64,000 nucleotides of DNA from Candidatus Amarobacter glycogenicus (lineage in GTDB: Bacteria; Chloroflexota; Dehalococcoidia; Tepidiformales; Tepidiformaceae), in NCBI GenBank assembly GCA_016719395.1, contig JADJZF010000007.1, positions 124,001 through 188,000 on the forward strand, written 5' to 3'. The notes beneath the pieces were generated by a model. That model had not been told where the DNA came from. It did no database searches and worked only from the letters and a program-made list of their open reading frames with translations. Positions within the stretch are counted from its first letter, which is position 1; each line of letters starts with the position of its first letter. A program made the translations under genes and the position numbers. This document shows positions 1 through 8,227 of this stretch, piece after piece.

Positions 1-815
1 ACCCCAACCGCGCTATTGATGGTGTCGAGGAGTTTCGGCAGTGGATGCAGGATCTCCAGGATCGCACCATCGCGGAAATGGACGGCGTTCATTTCGACAT
101 TCCCGGCCCGCTGCGCAAGATCGAAGCGATGATCGCGCCGCCGGGCGGCTCCCTCGCGATGTACTACACCAGCCCCAGCGAGGATTTCGCACGGCCGGGC
201 CGCACGTGGTACCCGACCGGCGGCAAGTCTCGCTTTCCGCTCTGGGGCGAAGTCTCCATTGCCTACCACGAAGGTGTACCCGGCCACCACTTCGAGCGCG
301 CGACAGCCAAGTACCTCGCGGCTGAACTCTCCCGCTTCCAGCGACTGATGGGCGGCACCTCCGGCTACGTCGAAGGCTGGGCGCTCTACGCCGAACGCCT
401 CATGGGCGAACTCGGCTACCTCGAAAACCCCGACTACTACCTCGGGATGCTCCGCGCCCAGGCGATGCGCGCCGTCCGCGTCATCGTCGACATCGGCATG
501 CACCTCGACCTTCGCATTCCAGCCTCCGAAGCCTTCCACGGCGGCGAAACCTGGAACGCCGACCTCGGACAGGAGTTCTGCCTCCAGCGCTCCCAGTTCC
601 CGCCCGACTTCATGCAAAGCGAAGTCATCCGCTACCTCGGCACACCCGGCCAGGCGATCAGCTACAAGGTCGGCGAACGCTGCTGGCTCGAAGCGCGGGA
701 GGCTTCGAAGAAGCGCCAGGGCGAAGCCTTCAGCCTGAGAGACTGGCACCGCCAAGCCCTCGACCTCGGGCCGATGGGGCTCGCCCAGATGCAGCGCGAA
801 TTGGCCCGCATCTGA
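1..815 (+). CDS. DUF885 family protein, 3' part (cut by window edge)
   Basis: The reading frame is open from the first bases, so the gene starts upstream of the window; an internal ATG lies at 45. The visible part is the C-terminal half of a DUF885 protein. It carries the family signature YHEGVPGHH (codons near 264-290), a HExxH-like zinc-site motif, followed by the family's helical C-terminus with the ALDLGPMGLAQM segment near the stop. DUF885 members are thought to be zinc-dependent hydrolases or peptidases; no substrate can be read from the sequence. It is followed 52 nt later by cinA on the same strand, which has its own promoter. Confidence 0.85.
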   Translation, partial: PNRAIDGVEEFRQWMQDLQDRTIAEMDGVHFDIPGPLRKIEAMIAPPGGSLAMYYTSPSEDFARPGRTWYPTGGKSRFPLWGEVSIAYHEGVPGHHFERATAKYLAAELSRFQRLMGGTSGYVEGWALYAERLMGELGYLENPDYYLGMLRAQAMRAVRVIVDIGMHLDLRIPASEAFHGGETWNADLGQEFCLQRSQFPPDFMQSEVIRYLGTPGQAISYKVGERCWLEAREASKKRQGEAFSLRDWHRQALDLGPMGLAQMQRELARI

Positions 816-832
816 ACCGGCGCTCGCCGCGA

Positions 833-870
833 TTCACACGCTCACGCGTGCTCTCTACACTGCCCCCGTG
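833..870 (+). promoter_or_regulatory. Promoter of cinA, leaderless layout
   Basis: A -35-like TTCACA (833-838) and a -10-like TACACT (856-861) are separated by 17 nt. The GTG start at 868 begins 6 nt after the -10, where transcription normally starts, and no Shine-Dalgarno sequence can fit. The transcript is therefore predicted to be leaderless. The -35 matches TTGACA at five of six positions. Confidence 0.6.
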
Positions 871-2106
871 AAAGCAGAAATCATCGCCATCGGCACCGAG
901 ATCCTCCTCGGCGAAATCATCGACACCAACAGCGCCTACATCGCCCAGCGCCTTCCCGAGTTGGGCATCGACCTCTTCTACAAGTCCGTTGTCGGCGACA
1001 ACATCGGCCGCATCGTCGAAACGTTCGACCGCGCCTGGAACCGCTCCGACATCATCTTCTGCACCGGTGGACTCGGACCGACCGAAGACGACATGACGCG
1101 CGAAGGCATCGCGAAGGTCCTCGGCGAAGACCCCAAAGTCGACCCCGACTTGGAGACCCGCCTGCGCGCCTGGTTCTCCGGCCGCGGCTACCCCATGCCC
1201 GAATCAAACATCAAGCAGGCGTGGCTCATCCCAAGCGCGAGAGCCATCGACAACCCTCGCGGCACCGCCCCTGGCTGGTGGGTGGAGCGCGACCACCGGA
1301 TCATCGTCTGCATGCCCGGCGTCCCTCCAGAGATGGAGCGCATGTGGCTCAAGGAAGTCCAACCCGAACTTGAGCGGCGCTCCGACGGACAGGTCCTCGT
1401 CACCCGCACCATCAAGACCGTAGGCATCGGCGAAGGCACTGTCGATGAGATGGCGAAGCCGCTCTACGGCGCCTCCGGCATCGGTATCGGCACCTACGCT
1501 CGCGCCGATGGCGTCCACCTTCGCATCGGGGCCAAGGCGAAGACCCGGGAAGAAGCCTGGGCACTGATCCGCCCGGTCGAAGACGAAATGAACCGTATCT
1601 TCGGCAGTGCCATCTGGGGACGCGATGAAGACACCATGGAGGGCTACATCGCCGACCAGATGCACGAACGGCGGACGACGCTCGCGGTCATGGAGTCATG
1701 TACCGGCGGCCTCATGGCGAACACCCTCACAGACGTCCCCGGCGCGAGCGAGTACTTCCTCGGCGGATACGTCAGCTACTCCACGCAGCAGAAGATCGAC
1801 CTCGGCGTCTCCGCTGAAGTCATCGAGGAGTTCGGCGTCGTCAGCCAGGAAACGGCGAAGGCCATGGCCCAGGCCGCCCGCCAGCGAGCCGGCGCTGACT
1901 ATGGAGTCGGCATCACCGGAGTCGCCGGCCCGGACCCTGAAGACGGCATTCCGCCCGGTACCGTCCACGTCGCGGTTGCCACTCCGGAAGGCGGCTCCCA
2001 TGCCCTGAGCATGACCATGAACCAGGGCCGTCAGGCCGTGAAGCGCCGCGCCGTCACCACCGCCCTCCTCCTCCTGCGGAGAGCGTTGCTCGGCGAAGTT
2101 CGCTGA
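868..2106 (+). CDS. cinA: CinA-like protein (molybdopterin-binding fold plus nicotinamide-nucleotide amidase)
   Basis: This is a full-length two-domain CinA of 412 residues. Residues 1 to about 170 form the MoCF/CinA-N domain (MKAEIIAIGTEILLGE at the start, then GGLGPTEDDMT). Residues from about 255 to the end form the PncC amidase domain with VMESCTGGLMA, which holds the conserved serine, and GGYVSYS. The C-terminal domain in this family deamidates NMN to NaMN in pyridine nucleotide recycling; the N-terminal domain can have ADP-ribose pyrophosphatase activity. The start is GTG at 868, supported by the promoter placed immediately before it. The name reflects competence regulons of other bacteria; nothing here indicates competence. 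Confidence 0.95.
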   Translation: MKAEIIAIGTEILLGEIIDTNSAYIAQRLPELGIDLFYKSVVGDNIGRIVETFDRAWNRSDIIFCTGGLGPTEDDMTREGIAKVLGEDPKVDPDLETRLRAWFSGRGYPMPESNIKQAWLIPSARAIDNPRGTAPGWWVERDHRIIVCMPGVPPEMERMWLKEVQPELERRSDGQVLVTRTIKTVGIGEGTVDEMAKPLYGASGIGIGTYARADGVHLRIGAKAKTREEAWALIRPVEDEMNRIFGSAIWGRDEDTMEGYIADQMHERRTTLAVMESCTGGLMANTLTDVPGASEYFLGGYVSYSTQQKIDLGVSAEVIEEFGVVSQETAKAMAQAARQRAGADYGVGITGVAGPDPEDGIPPGTVHVAVATPEGGSHALSMTMNQGRQAVKRRAVTTALLLLRRALLGEVR

Positions 2107-2425
2107 CTCGGCCGACCGACGTCCTCATCGACGCAGCGACTCCACTGGGGTTTCGCGTGGTCGTCGTGCGTTCTGCTTGGGACGCGATCATGGAACAGAA
2201 GCATCCCGAAATGCGCGGCCGGGAGACCGAGGTTGAAGAGACCCTCGCCAATCCGGACATCATTCGGTTCAGTGTTTCGCGGCGGCACACGCTCATGTTC
2301 TACCGCTCGACCGGCCAGAGGCGTTGGGTCGTTGCAGTCACGAGGCGCGAGGAGAAGAGGGCTATCTGGTCACCACGTACGAATCGACTAACATCAAGTC
2401 AGGAGATTTGGCATGGCAGAAGTGA
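2106..2425 (+). pseudogene. DUF4258-type protein, frameshifted (toxin-like partner of the next gene)
   Basis: The first part reads in one frame from just after the cinA stop (TPLGFRVVVVRSAWDAIM, HPEMRGRE, LANPDIIR, FYRSTGQRRWVVAVT). The expected ending EEGYLVTTYESTNIKSGD is found only in another frame, at 2357-2410, ending at TGA 2423-2425. Together they give the usual layout of DUF4258-like proteins (central RHPE-like motif, C-terminal GFLxTAY-like motif), so one base appears gained or lost near 2340-2350. The last 13 nt overlap the DUF2283 gene, as expected for a coupled pair, which supports the second frame as genuine. No ATG is visible; GTG 2157 is the first usual start, but similarity begins upstream of it. 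It could be a dead toxin or a sequence error. Confidence 0.6.
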
Positions 2426-2625
2426 AGGTTTACTACGACACAGTCGGGGAAACGCTCACGGTTTGGTTTGGCGACCCGAGCACTTCCTACATCTGCGAAG
2501 AGGCCGGAGACGACGTCATCCTCATGAAAGACAGAGAGGGCGCGGTCATCGGCTTCGAAAAACTGAACTTTTCTCCCGCGTCCGATGGCGAGCCAGCCAT
2601 CAACGTCGAGGCGGCGGTCGGCTAA
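2413..2625 (+). CDS. DUF2283 family small protein (antitoxin-like)
   Basis: This 70-residue protein has the DUF2283 pattern: KVYYDTVGETLTVWFGD, then acidic strands ending in GAVIGFEKLNFS. DUF2283 proteins are commonly encoded beside DUF4258 proteins and are treated as the antitoxin-like half of such pairs; the biochemical role is not established. The ATG at 2413 lies inside the end of the preceding DUF4258 frame, implying translational coupling. The amidohydrolase starts 4 nt after its stop, so all three may share a transcript. Confidence 0.8.
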   Translation: MAEVKVYYDTVGETLTVWFGDPSTSYICEEAGDDVILMKDREGAVIGFEKLNFSPASDGEPAINVEAAVG

Positions 2626-2629
2626 GACC

Positions 2630-3517
2630 GTGCGCATCGTCGATTCCCAGGTGCACCTCTGGGGGCCGGACACCCCCGCTCGCCCCTGGCCGCCAGGTCG
2701 CGAAGCTGACGCGCAGCGCCCCTACCCCATCAGTAAGGAGACCCTCCTCCTCCAGATGGACCAGGCCGGGGTCGAACGCGTCGTCCTCGTGCCTCCATCC
2801 TGGGAAGGTGACCGGAACGACCTCGCCCTCGAAGCCGCCGCTGCCTACCCCGACCGGTTCGGCGTCATGGGCAGGCTTTCGCTCACCGACCCGGCCAGCC
2901 GCGACCAGGTTGCGAGTTGGCGCGACCAGCCTGGCATGCTCGGCATGCGTTTTGCCTTCCACAACCGGCATTACCGCCACATGCTCACTGACGGCTCGGC
3001 CGACTGGCTCTGGCCTGCGGCCGAGGCCGCCGGCATCCCGCTCATGGTCCTCGTGCCCGGTCATCTCGAAGTGTTGGACCGCATCGCCACGAAACACCCC
3101 GGCCTCAGGCTCGTCATCGACCACGTCGGCGTCAGCCTTCGCCCCAACGACCCTTCGGTCTGGGACGAACTGCCTGCGGTATGCGCACTCGCCCGCCACC
3201 CCAACGTCGCCCTGAAGGCCTCCGGCCTGCCCCACTGGTCGGGCGAGGCCTATCCCTTCGCCGACCTTCACGGTTACTTGCGTCAGCTCTTCGACGCCTT
3301 CGGACCGAAGCGCATGTTCTGGGGCACCGACCTCACCCGCATGCCCTGCACCTACTACGAGTGCATCCACATGTTCACTGACCACCTCCCCTGGCTCCGC
3401 GGCGAGGACCTGGACTGGGTGATGGGCGGGGGCGTGATGGGCTCGAGTGGGTTGGGCTCTGCTTCGGATAAGTCGGGTGGCCGCCTTGCAACCCGCGCGC
3501 GCACCCGCTTAGCATGA
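2630..3517 (+). CDS. Amidohydrolase family 2 protein, 3' end disturbed
   Basis: A TIM-barrel amidohydrolase of the amidohydro_2/ACMSD-like group. It starts IVDSQVHLWGPD (HxH-like metal site on strand 1), has VIDHVGVSL in the middle and FWGTDLTRMPC near the end, where the family's conserved aspartate sits. The start chosen is GTG 2630, just after the DUF2283 stop, because similarity begins at once there. After GEDLDWVMG (about 3405-3425) the frame loses family likeness and runs to 3517. In another frame LEWVGLCFG ends at TAA 3469-3471, which looks more like the natural C-terminus. An indel in the G-rich tract 3420-3441 would explain this; the C-saturated block begins just beyond. The substrate is unknown. 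Confidence 0.75.
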   Translation: MRIVDSQVHLWGPDTPARPWPPGREADAQRPYPISKETLLLQMDQAGVERVVLVPPSWEGDRNDLALEAAAAYPDRFGVMGRLSLTDPASRDQVASWRDQPGMLGMRFAFHNRHYRHMLTDGSADWLWPAAEAAGIPLMVLVPGHLEVLDRIATKHPGLRLVIDHVGVSLRPNDPSVWDELPAVCALARHPNVALKASGLPHWSGEAYPFADLHGYLRQLFDAFGPKRMFWGTDLTRMPCTYYECIHMFTDHLPWLRGEDLDWVMGGGVMGSSGLGSASDKSGGRLATRARTRLA

Positions 3518-3539
3518 CCTGCGTCGGACTTCCTGTTCC

Positions 3540-4012
3540 GGCCGCCCACCACCAAAAAACACACAAACCACCGCCCCCCCACCCACCAGCAGGGGCCACC
3601 CCGGCCAAGGGCCCCCCCCAAGGGGCCCGGCACCCCCCACCCCCAGGCCCCCCACCAGCGCACACGGCCCCAAGGGGGCCCCCCCAGCCCCCGACGGCGG
3701 GGGGGCCCCCCCCCCCCCCCCGGGGCCACCCCGCGGCCCCCCCCGGCCCCACCCACCGGGGGGCCCACCGCCCGCCGATGCCCGCCGCCGGGGCGCGGGC
3801 CCCCCCGCACACCCCGGCCCCCGGACCCCCCCCGGGCCCCCCCCCCCGGGCGGGCCGAACCTCTCCGGCCCCGACGGGCACCACCCCCCCCATCCCGCCC
3901 CACCCCGCGACACCCAGCGCAACCCCGGCAGCCCCCCCCGCGCGGCCCCCCCCCCCCGACCCCCCCCCCCCCGGCGGGTCGTCGCGCCGGCCCCCCCCCC
4001 CGGGCCCCGAAG
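3540..4012. other. C-saturated, T-depleted low-complexity block, probably corrupted sequence
   Basis: From 3541 to 3960 I count only four T in 420 bases, with C runs of 7 to 15 and scattered G runs, unlike anything else in the window. It begins exactly where the luciferase-like gene on the minus strand should continue: that gene reads normally to DPEMPFGA and then turns into Gly/Arg/Pro-rich nonsense. Read on the minus strand the block is nearly A-free and G-dominated. Over-calling of G, as in weak two-colour sequencing signal, could produce this, but that is a hypothesis. A long proline-rich frame on the plus strand is a by-product of the composition. Confidence 0.75.
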
Positions 4013-4656
4013 GGCATCTCCGGATCAAGCCCGGCCTTCACGCGTGCCGCCCGCGCGGTTTCGATGCCCCAGGCGATACGCGCCGGGTCGGCCCCCACGG
4101 CGAAGGTGATGCGGTCCGCATGCCGGGCCGCCGCGGCGATGACCTTTGGTCCCGTGGCCGCAACATCAACCGGGATCTTCGGGTAGCGGCCGGGCCGCAA
4201 CCATTCGATCCGGCTTGCCGTCGGCTGGTTCGCGAGCCGCAGCGCATCGACGTTGCCACTCGCCTCGAACGGCACCTCTTCGCCGTTCAGGTATCCCTGC
4301 AATCGCCAGAGGTAGTCTTCGAACTGCTTTACCGGAGAAGGCGAAAAACCCAGGTGCGCGAGCGCCGAATCGCCGCGGCCGATACCCAGGGCCGCCCGTC
4401 CCTGCGAGACCGCGTGCACCGTCGCGATGGCGCACGCGGTGACCGCCGGGTGGCGCGTGAAGGGGTTCGTAACCCCCGTCCCGAGCTTGATCCGTCCGGT
4501 CCCCGTCGCAGCCAGGGCGAGCGCGACGTAGCAATCGCCCGAAAGGTTCTGGGAATCAACCGTGGTCACGCCGTCATACCCGGACGCTTCCGCGCGTTCC
4601 GCCCGGCGGGCAACTGCCGAGGGCATCCCGGCGGAGTTCGTCCAGATCTCGACCAT
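3540..4656 (-). pseudogene. Luciferase-like (F420- or flavin-dependent) monooxygenase, C-terminal third lost
   Basis: The N-terminal ~215 residues are a clear LLM-family (bacterial luciferase-like TIM barrel) protein: MVEIWTNSAGMPS start, GYDGVTTVDSQ, LGTGVTNPFTRHPAV, ALGIGRGDSALAHLG, and VDVAATGPKVIAAAARHADR. These match the 5,10-methylene-H4MPT-reductase-like branch, which usually uses F420 or FMN. The family is 300-340 residues long, so about 100-130 residues are missing. Similarity stops at about 4012, where the C-saturated block starts. ATG 4656 is chosen because the family sequence begins there; upstream in-frame sequence overlaps the HAD gene and lacks similarity. A TATACT hexamer lies about 34 nt upstream. 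It is either a truncated gene or a normal gene in unreadable sequence. Confidence 0.7.
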
Positions 4657-4700
4657 CGCGCTGCACCTCGCCCCTGGGGTTTGGCGCCGAGTATACGTGG

Positions 4701-5240
4701 CTAGGGGTGCGCGGCCCGCTCCAGCAGCGGCACAGCATCCGCGATGGTGCGCACCCGCTGGATCCCGTCGCCCGAAAGCCCGCGGTTCCGCTTCCAGTCG
4801 ATGAGGAAGACGGTACCGGTCAGCTCGGCGACCCACCGGGCGGTGAACGGGTCGTCCTCGAAGTGCGCCACCGGCTTCAGCTCGGCCATCTTTCGGGCCT
4901 TGAATTGCGCCGAGGTCTCGCCCCAGCCTGGCCGCATGTGCAATTCCGGGACAAAGCCGAAGTACCGCTCAAACCACGCGCGCGTCAGCTCGTCAGCCTG
5001 CCTTCCCCGCGCCGTCACGACCGCACACGAGTACACCTGTGCCAGCTCTTTGTAGCCTTCGACCGCTCCAGGCATCGGCTTCCGAAAGTGGTACCGCCAG
5101 CTCTCGGTCGCCCAGAGGAGGCCCTTCTGGCCGGGTGCGTCGCGACGCTTGTGCCGTCCGCTCCCGGGGTTGATCCCGAACGGCGGCCGGCAGAGCACGC
5201 CATCCATGTCGAACGTCAGCAACGGTCTCTCGGGGGACAT
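4701..5240 (-). CDS. HAD superfamily hydrolase
   Basis: A protein of about 179 residues opening with LLTFDMDGVLCRPP, the HAD motif I (DxDG) with the nucleophilic aspartate. Motif II is in CAVVTARGRQADEL and the acidic motif IV in HFEDDPFTARWVAEL, so the phosphatase core is complete without a large cap domain. The layout resembles NIF/NagD-like or 5'-nucleotidase-like small HADs; the substrate cannot be assigned. ATG 5240 is preferred; a TTG at 5249 is possible. On its strand a TACGAT hexamer lies 8 nt before this ATG and no ribosome binding site is visible, suggesting a leaderless message. It is divergent from the secreted repeat protein. Confidence 0.8.
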   Translation of the reverse strand: MSPERPLLTFDMDGVLCRPPFGINPGSGRHKRRDAPGQKGLLWATESWRYHFRKPMPGAVEGYKELAQVYSCAVVTARGRQADELTRAWFERYFGFVPELHMRPGWGETSAQFKARKMAELKPVAHFEDDPFTARWVAELTGTVFLIDWKRNRGLSGDGIQRVRTIADAVPLLERAAHP

Positions 5241-5301
5241 CGCCCGCAATCGTACCGGCGCGGCCGCTCATGCGCCGTTCGCGGCAAGCCTCCCCCCGGC
5301 C

Positions 5302-5316
5302 TATACTCCCGCCATG
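5302..5316 (+). promoter_or_regulatory. -10 element six bases before start codon
   Basis: TATACT at 5302-5307 is followed by 6 nt and then ATG 5314, the spacing expected if transcription begins at the A of the start codon. No Shine-Dalgarno sequence precedes the ATG and no good -35 is visible. Confidence 0.5.
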
Positions 5317-6764
5317 AACGGCGAGGTGAGACGGATGCCACGACTATCAACTCGGACAATCCTGCTCCTGTTGTTCCCGGCCCTCCTCGCCCTCGGCGTC
5401 GTTTCGCTGCGCCCGGCCCAGGCGGCAGCGCCGGCAGCCACCACCGAAGTCAGCCAGGTGCCCCCCGCTGGATCCGCCGTCGCCGCCGGGGTGACCGTGA
5501 CCTACACGGCGACCGTCGTCCTCTCGGCCGGCCAGGCGCAATCGCTCACCATCCAGATGTCCGGAAGTGCCAACATCACCGACCGCGCGCTCGTGTGCAC
5601 AAGCACGACCAACGGCGCGGCCGATACCGTCGGCTGGGGCGGCGCGCCAAGCTGTCTGTGGAACGGGCCTGTACTTGCCGGCACATTCACCTTCGTCTTC
5701 TCCGGCAAAGCCGCCGGGCCGATCGCCAGCCTCCTTCCCGGGAGCGTTGTCTGCACCGACACGAACTCGTCGAACACCTGCAACGATGAAGCGCCCGGCG
5801 ACAAGCTCGCCCTGTCCGACGGCAACGGCGACGTCGGCCCCATCGCACTGCTTGCCCCTCCGTTCGTTTCCGCAGAACTCAACCAGGCGCCTCCCGGCGG
5901 TAGCGCTGCCGCCTATGGCGCCGTCGTCACGTATACCGCGACCGTTAGCCTGACGGTTCCGCAAACATGGCCCTTGACCATCCAGCTGAAAGACCAGCCT
6001 GGCCTCACCGAGCGCACGCTCACCTGCTCGAGCTCGAGCAACGGCCCGGCGGACAATGTGAGGACCTCCGGGGCCCCATCCTGCATATGGGACGCGCCCG
6101 TTCTGGCCGGGACCTTCCTCTTTACCTTCACCGGCAAGATGACCGGCCCGGTGACCGATGCGGGCCCGTCCGTCGATAGCGTCGTCTGCACCGATACCGA
6201 TGCCGACAACCTCTGCAGCGATGAGGACTCCGGCAACCTCGTCGCCCTGGGCGATGCCGACGCCAACGTTGGGCCACTTACCCTTATCCCGGCTTCCGTC
6301 CTGACCTCCGAAGTGAGTCAGGTCCCGGTCGCTGGCACGCTCGTCTCCAAGAGCACCCGCGTGACCTACGTGGCCACCGTCACCCTCACGGTTGCCCAGG
6401 ACCAGTCCTTGACGATCCAACTCGCCGGTGATCCCGACCTGGCCAATCGGACGCTGACCTGCACCAGCACCACGAACGGCAGCGCCGATGTTGTCGGATC
6501 CGGGGCGCCCCCAGCTGCATGTGGAATGGCCCGGTCACCGCTGGCGTGTTCACATTCACCTTCGCGAGCGACGCCATGGGCCCCGTCGGCGATGCCGTGC
6601 CCGACGCCGCGAGCGTGGCCTGCAAGGACTTCAACTCATCCAATACCTGCTCTGACGAGAACCTCTTCTACCAGGTGCCACTGGCCGATGCCGATGGCGA
6701 TGTCGGCGCGCTCCCCTTCCAGGCGAAGTTCGTCCTGACGCTGCCCCTGGTGGCGAAAGACTGA
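5314..6764 (+). pseudogene. Secreted three-repeat surface protein, frameshifted in the third repeat
   Basis: The N-terminus is a signal peptide (LLLLFPALLALGVVSL, then an AQAA cleavage-like site). Three tandem repeats of about 130-140 residues follow, each with EVSQVP or ELNQAP, VTYTATV, LTIQ, TLTCTSTTNG, a GAPSCxW motif, AGTFTFTF and VVCTDT; they resemble DUF11-like beta-sandwich domains. In repeat 3 the frame breaks in the run CCCCC at 6507-6512: GAPPAACGM replaces the expected GAPSCMW, and the correct continuation (WNGPVTAGVFTFTF) is in another frame ending at 6764. The restored protein ends VLTLPLVAKD, a tail resembling that of the matrixin-like protease at 45.4 kb. One fewer or more C restores the gene, so sequence error is a strong possibility. 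The function is unknown. Confidence 0.7.
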
Positions 6765-6811
6765 TCAGTGCATCCTCGCCTCGACTCTGCCTCCAGCCAC
6801 GGTGACAGGAG

Positions 6812-7573
6812 GTGACGCCGCTTGAGGCGTTGCTCCTCGCCGCTGCCGCGTTCGCTGCCGGAGCCATCAACGCTGTCGCCGGCGGCGGCTCGCTCGTGAG
6901 CTTTCCTGCCCTCCTCGCGGCCGGCTACCCTTCCAAGACGTCGAACGTCACCAATTCGGTAGCCCTCTGGCCGGGCTACGTCGGTGGTTCGTACGGGTAT
7001 CGCGGTGAACTCCAGCGGCAGCGCCGCCGGATCGTCGCGCTGACCTTGCCCAGCGTGCTTGGCGCCGTCGCCGGTTCCATCATCCTGCTTGCCACATCCG
7101 AATCGTTCTTCGATCGGATCGTCCCGTTCCTCATCCTCTTTGCCTGCGGGCTGATGGCGTTCCAGGACCGGCTCGGAGCCTGGGCGCAACACCATCGCCT
7201 CGCCGCTCAGCCCGGCGACCGCGTTCCGCCGCTCCTCCACGGCGCGGTCTTCGTCCTCGCCATCTACGGGGCCTACTTCGGCGCCGGGCTGGGGATCATC
7301 ACGCTCGCCGTCCTCGGCATCCTCCTCCCCGACGACCTGCAACATTCGAATGCGCTGAAAGGCCTGCTTTCAGCGCTCATCAACTTCGTTGCCGTGGTGT
7401 ACTTCGCCGCCTTCGGCCCGGTGGAGTGGTTGCCGGCAGCCGTCATGGCAGTCGCCGCGCTCGCTGGCGGCTACCTCGGCGTAGGCGTCGCACGCCGCCT
7501 CGGGAAACGCTGGCTGCGCGTTTCCGTCATTAGCTACGGGCTGCTCGTGGCACTCGTCCTCTTCATCCGCTGA
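6812..7573 (+). CDS. TauE/SafE family membrane transporter
   Basis: A hydrophobic protein of 253 residues with about seven or eight membrane segments arranged as two similar halves, typical of TauE/SafE (DUF81) anion exporters. Diagnostic stretches are AGAINAVAGGGSLVSFPALL near the N-terminus and GAYFGAGLGIITLAVLGILL in the second half. The family exports sulfite, sulfoacetate or related organic anions, but here the substrate is unknown. The GTG at 6812 is used as start; a strong AGGAGGTGA overlaps this codon rather than preceding it, so the true start is uncertain. The gene starts 47 nt after the repeat protein and converges on the next operon. Confidence 0.88.
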   Translation: MTPLEALLLAAAAFAAGAINAVAGGGSLVSFPALLAAGYPSKTSNVTNSVALWPGYVGGSYGYRGELQRQRRRIVALTLPSVLGAVAGSIILLATSESFFDRIVPFLILFACGLMAFQDRLGAWAQHHRLAAQPGDRVPPLLHGAVFVLAIYGAYFGAGLGIITLAVLGILLPDDLQHSNALKGLLSALINFVAVVYFAAFGPVEWLPAAVMAVAALAGGYLGVGVARRLGKRWLRVSVISYGLLVALVLFIR

Positions 7574-7594
7574 CGCGGTTTCGACACAAAGAAA

Positions 7595-7622
7595 GGCGGG
7601 GCCGGGATACTCCGGCCCCGCC
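7595..7622 (-). terminator. Intrinsic terminator of the minus-strand operon
   Basis: GGCGGGGCCGG (7595-7605) pairs with CCGGCCCCGCC (7612-7622) around a 6-nt loop. On the minus strand the hairpin is followed by TTTCTTTG, so it best serves the operon ending at 7650. On the plus strand there is no T-tract, but the hairpin may also slow transcription coming from the TauE gene. Confidence 0.75.
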
Positions 7623-7649
7623 TCGGGGACTTACCGTGCCGTGCAATGC

Positions 7650-8198
7650 TCACCAGCCGAGTTGCGCGATCCGGTACTCGTGCTCAGCGATGGCATTCGC
7701 CAGCGCCTGCTCGTAGTCGGTCTGCGTCACTCCCGTAGTCTCGCCCGAAGGCCCGACCCCGGTGGTCGCAGTGATGGCGTTATCATGCTCGGCCACGACC
7801 TGGGCGATCACGGCGTCCGCAGAGACCGTGTTCGCCACGCTGATTCCGTCCGTCGAACCTTGCGTCTGTGCGAGGTAGGCGGCCACGGCGTTGTCGTGCT
7901 CGGCCTGGGCCTGCGCAACTTCGTCGGTCGGGTTCACCGGGCGCCGCAGCGGCCCGAAGATGGCGTCGGTCTGCGCTTCGTGGAGGGCCATCGCGGCCTG
8001 GAGCAATTCCTCGGCGGTGGGCGGCGCTGGGGCGACCCAGACGCTCTGCAAGACGTCTCTTGTCGAAGGACCGCTGTCGTTTCCGCGGTCGTAACGGGTA
8101 AGGCCGACGGCCGCGATTCCGGCGACGGCAGCGAGGCCGGCAACGAAGACGATGGGGCCGGCGAACGATGCCGGGCGCGGGTGGTGTTGAGTCGTCAC
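7650..8198 (-). CDS. Membrane-anchored protein of unknown function with AEH repeats
   Basis: The protein has 182 residues from GTG 8198, which has AAGGAG at 8206-8211 upstream. A short cytoplasmic N-terminus is followed by one membrane segment (VFVAGLAAVAGIAAVGL); the rest is predicted to be outside the membrane, acidic and helical. I see a recurrent motif: QAEHDNAVAAY, VAEHDNAITAT and IAEHEYRIAQ, plus a weaker ALHEAQTDAIFG. Such repeats suggest a short helical hairpin array, perhaps metal- or ligand-binding through His, but this is speculation. It is the second gene of a two-gene operon with the 62-residue protein upstream (29 nt gap) and has its own terminator. I do not recognise a family. 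Confidence 0.7.
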   Translation of the reverse strand: MTTQHHPRPASFAGPIVFVAGLAAVAGIAAVGLTRYDRGNDSGPSTRDVLQSVWVAPAPPTAEELLQAAMALHEAQTDAIFGPLRRPVNPTDEVAQAQAEHDNAVAAYLAQTQGSTDGISVANTVSADAVIAQVVAEHDNAITATTGVGPSGETTGVTQTDYEQALANAIAEHEYRIAQLGW

Positions 8199-8227
8199 TG
8201 CTGTTTCTCCTTGAACTATCGAGCGGA

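Noticed and set aside
3514..4704. Long proline/alanine-rich open frame on the plus strand
   Set aside because: It exists only because the C-saturated block lacks T and so lacks stop codons; no start signal and no known motif.
6507..6512. Phase-variable C tract in the surface protein gene
   Set aside because: A tract of five C is short for slipped-strand switching, and similar one-base shifts affect non-surface genes in the window.
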